This document shows positions 6,582-6,653 of a stretch of 6,653 bases of DNA, in pieces. Numbering within the stretch: the stretch's first letter is position 1; each line of letters begins with the position of its first letter. This stretch comes from Candidatus Firestoneibacteriota bacterium. GTDB lineage: Bacteria > JACRDZ01. The DNA is taken from NCBI GenBank assembly GCA_016212735.1, contig JACRDZ010000206.1, positions 1 to 6,653 on the forward strand, written 5' to 3'. The notes under the pieces are model-generated. The model was not told the DNA's origin. It worked only from the letters and a program-made list of their open reading frames with translations, and did no database searches. A program made the translations under genes and the position numbers.

Positions 6582-6610
6582 AATATAAATTTATATATTT
6601 TTTTTGTCAA
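6582..6610 (-). promoter_or_regulatory. Sigma70-like promoter of the receptor gene
   Basis: A perfect -35 TTGACA (6610-6605) is followed after 17 nt by TATATT (6587-6582) on the minus strand. The -10 ends 9 nt before the ATG, putting the transcription start about 2-3 nt upstream of the start codon, so a nearly leaderless mRNA is predicted. Confidence 0.6.
6583..6596. repeat. 14-bp palindrome over the receptor -10 region, possible operator
   Basis: ATATAAATTTATAT is a perfect palindrome lying across the -10 hexamer and spacer of the receptor promoter, where a bound repressor would block RNA polymerase. The adjoining 19 bases starting with GATAAT at 6579 match the E. coli Fur consensus at 12 of 19 positions by hand alignment. 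That is suggestive only in such AT-rich DNA. Confidence 0.3.
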
Positions 6611-6612
6611 CT

Positions 6613-6618
6613 TATAAT
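6613..6618 (+). promoter_or_regulatory. Consensus -10 hexamer before a right-edge reading frame
   Basis: TATAAT ends 5 nt before the ATG at 6624, so transcription would start at or next to that codon. The -35 match at the usual distance is poor. It lies back-to-back with the receptor promoter. Confidence 0.3.
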
Positions 6619-6623
6619 AAGCT

Positions 6624-6653
6624 ATGACAGAAATTCCTCAAAATCGAAAAAAT
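6624..6653 (+). CDS. Possible 5' end of a divergent gene (10 codons visible)
   Basis: An ATG is followed by ten open codons to the edge of the window, reading MTEIPQNRKN. An in-frame TAA lies two codons upstream, so the ATG is the first possible start. A consensus -10 hexamer is placed just before it and no Shine-Dalgarno is present. Ten residues are too few to assign a family; it may be a real gene divergent from the receptor or a chance open stretch. Confidence 0.3.
   Translation, partial: MTEIPQNRKN

Overview
The window is AT-rich (roughly one third G+C by eye) and comes from a Gram-negative bacterium, because it carries a TonB-type energy transducer and a TonB-dependent outer-membrane receptor. 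The receptor has the N-terminal carboxypeptidase-regulatory-like domain common in Bacteroidota and related FCB lineages. However, trpD, dnaB and alr have good Shine-Dalgarno sequences and two of them start with GTG. That is unlike typical Bacteroidota, so an FCB-like or uncultured candidate phylum is a reasonable guess, but the sequence does not settle it.

The left half (1-3012, all minus strand) is a probable transcription unit reading trpD, dnaB, alr: anthranilate phosphoribosyltransferase, the replicative helicase, then the N-terminal 174 residues of alanine racemase, which runs off the left edge. trpD and dnaB are 27 bp apart. The 111-bp dnaB-alr gap holds two overlapping, mutually exclusive hairpins. 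A sigma70-like promoter about 180 nt upstream of trpD would give a long leader, most of whose distal part is an unusual 7-nt periodic array that reverses orientation midway and ends 4 nt before the trpD ribosome binding site.

The right half holds a divergent tonB-family gene (3269-4270, plus) and a tail-to-tail 762-residue TonB-dependent receptor (4284-6572, minus), separated by only 13 bp with no visible terminator. They plausibly act together: the inner-membrane transducer energises uptake through the barrel. The substrate cannot be read from the sequence. At the right edge a plus-strand reading frame (6624 onward) may begin another gene, divergent from the receptor.

No clear new defence, mobile or RNA system is present. 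The items most worth a second look are the heptamer array in the trpD leader, the unusual trpD-dnaB-alr grouping, the alternative hairpins before alr, and the apparent leaderless starts of the three genes outside the trpD unit.
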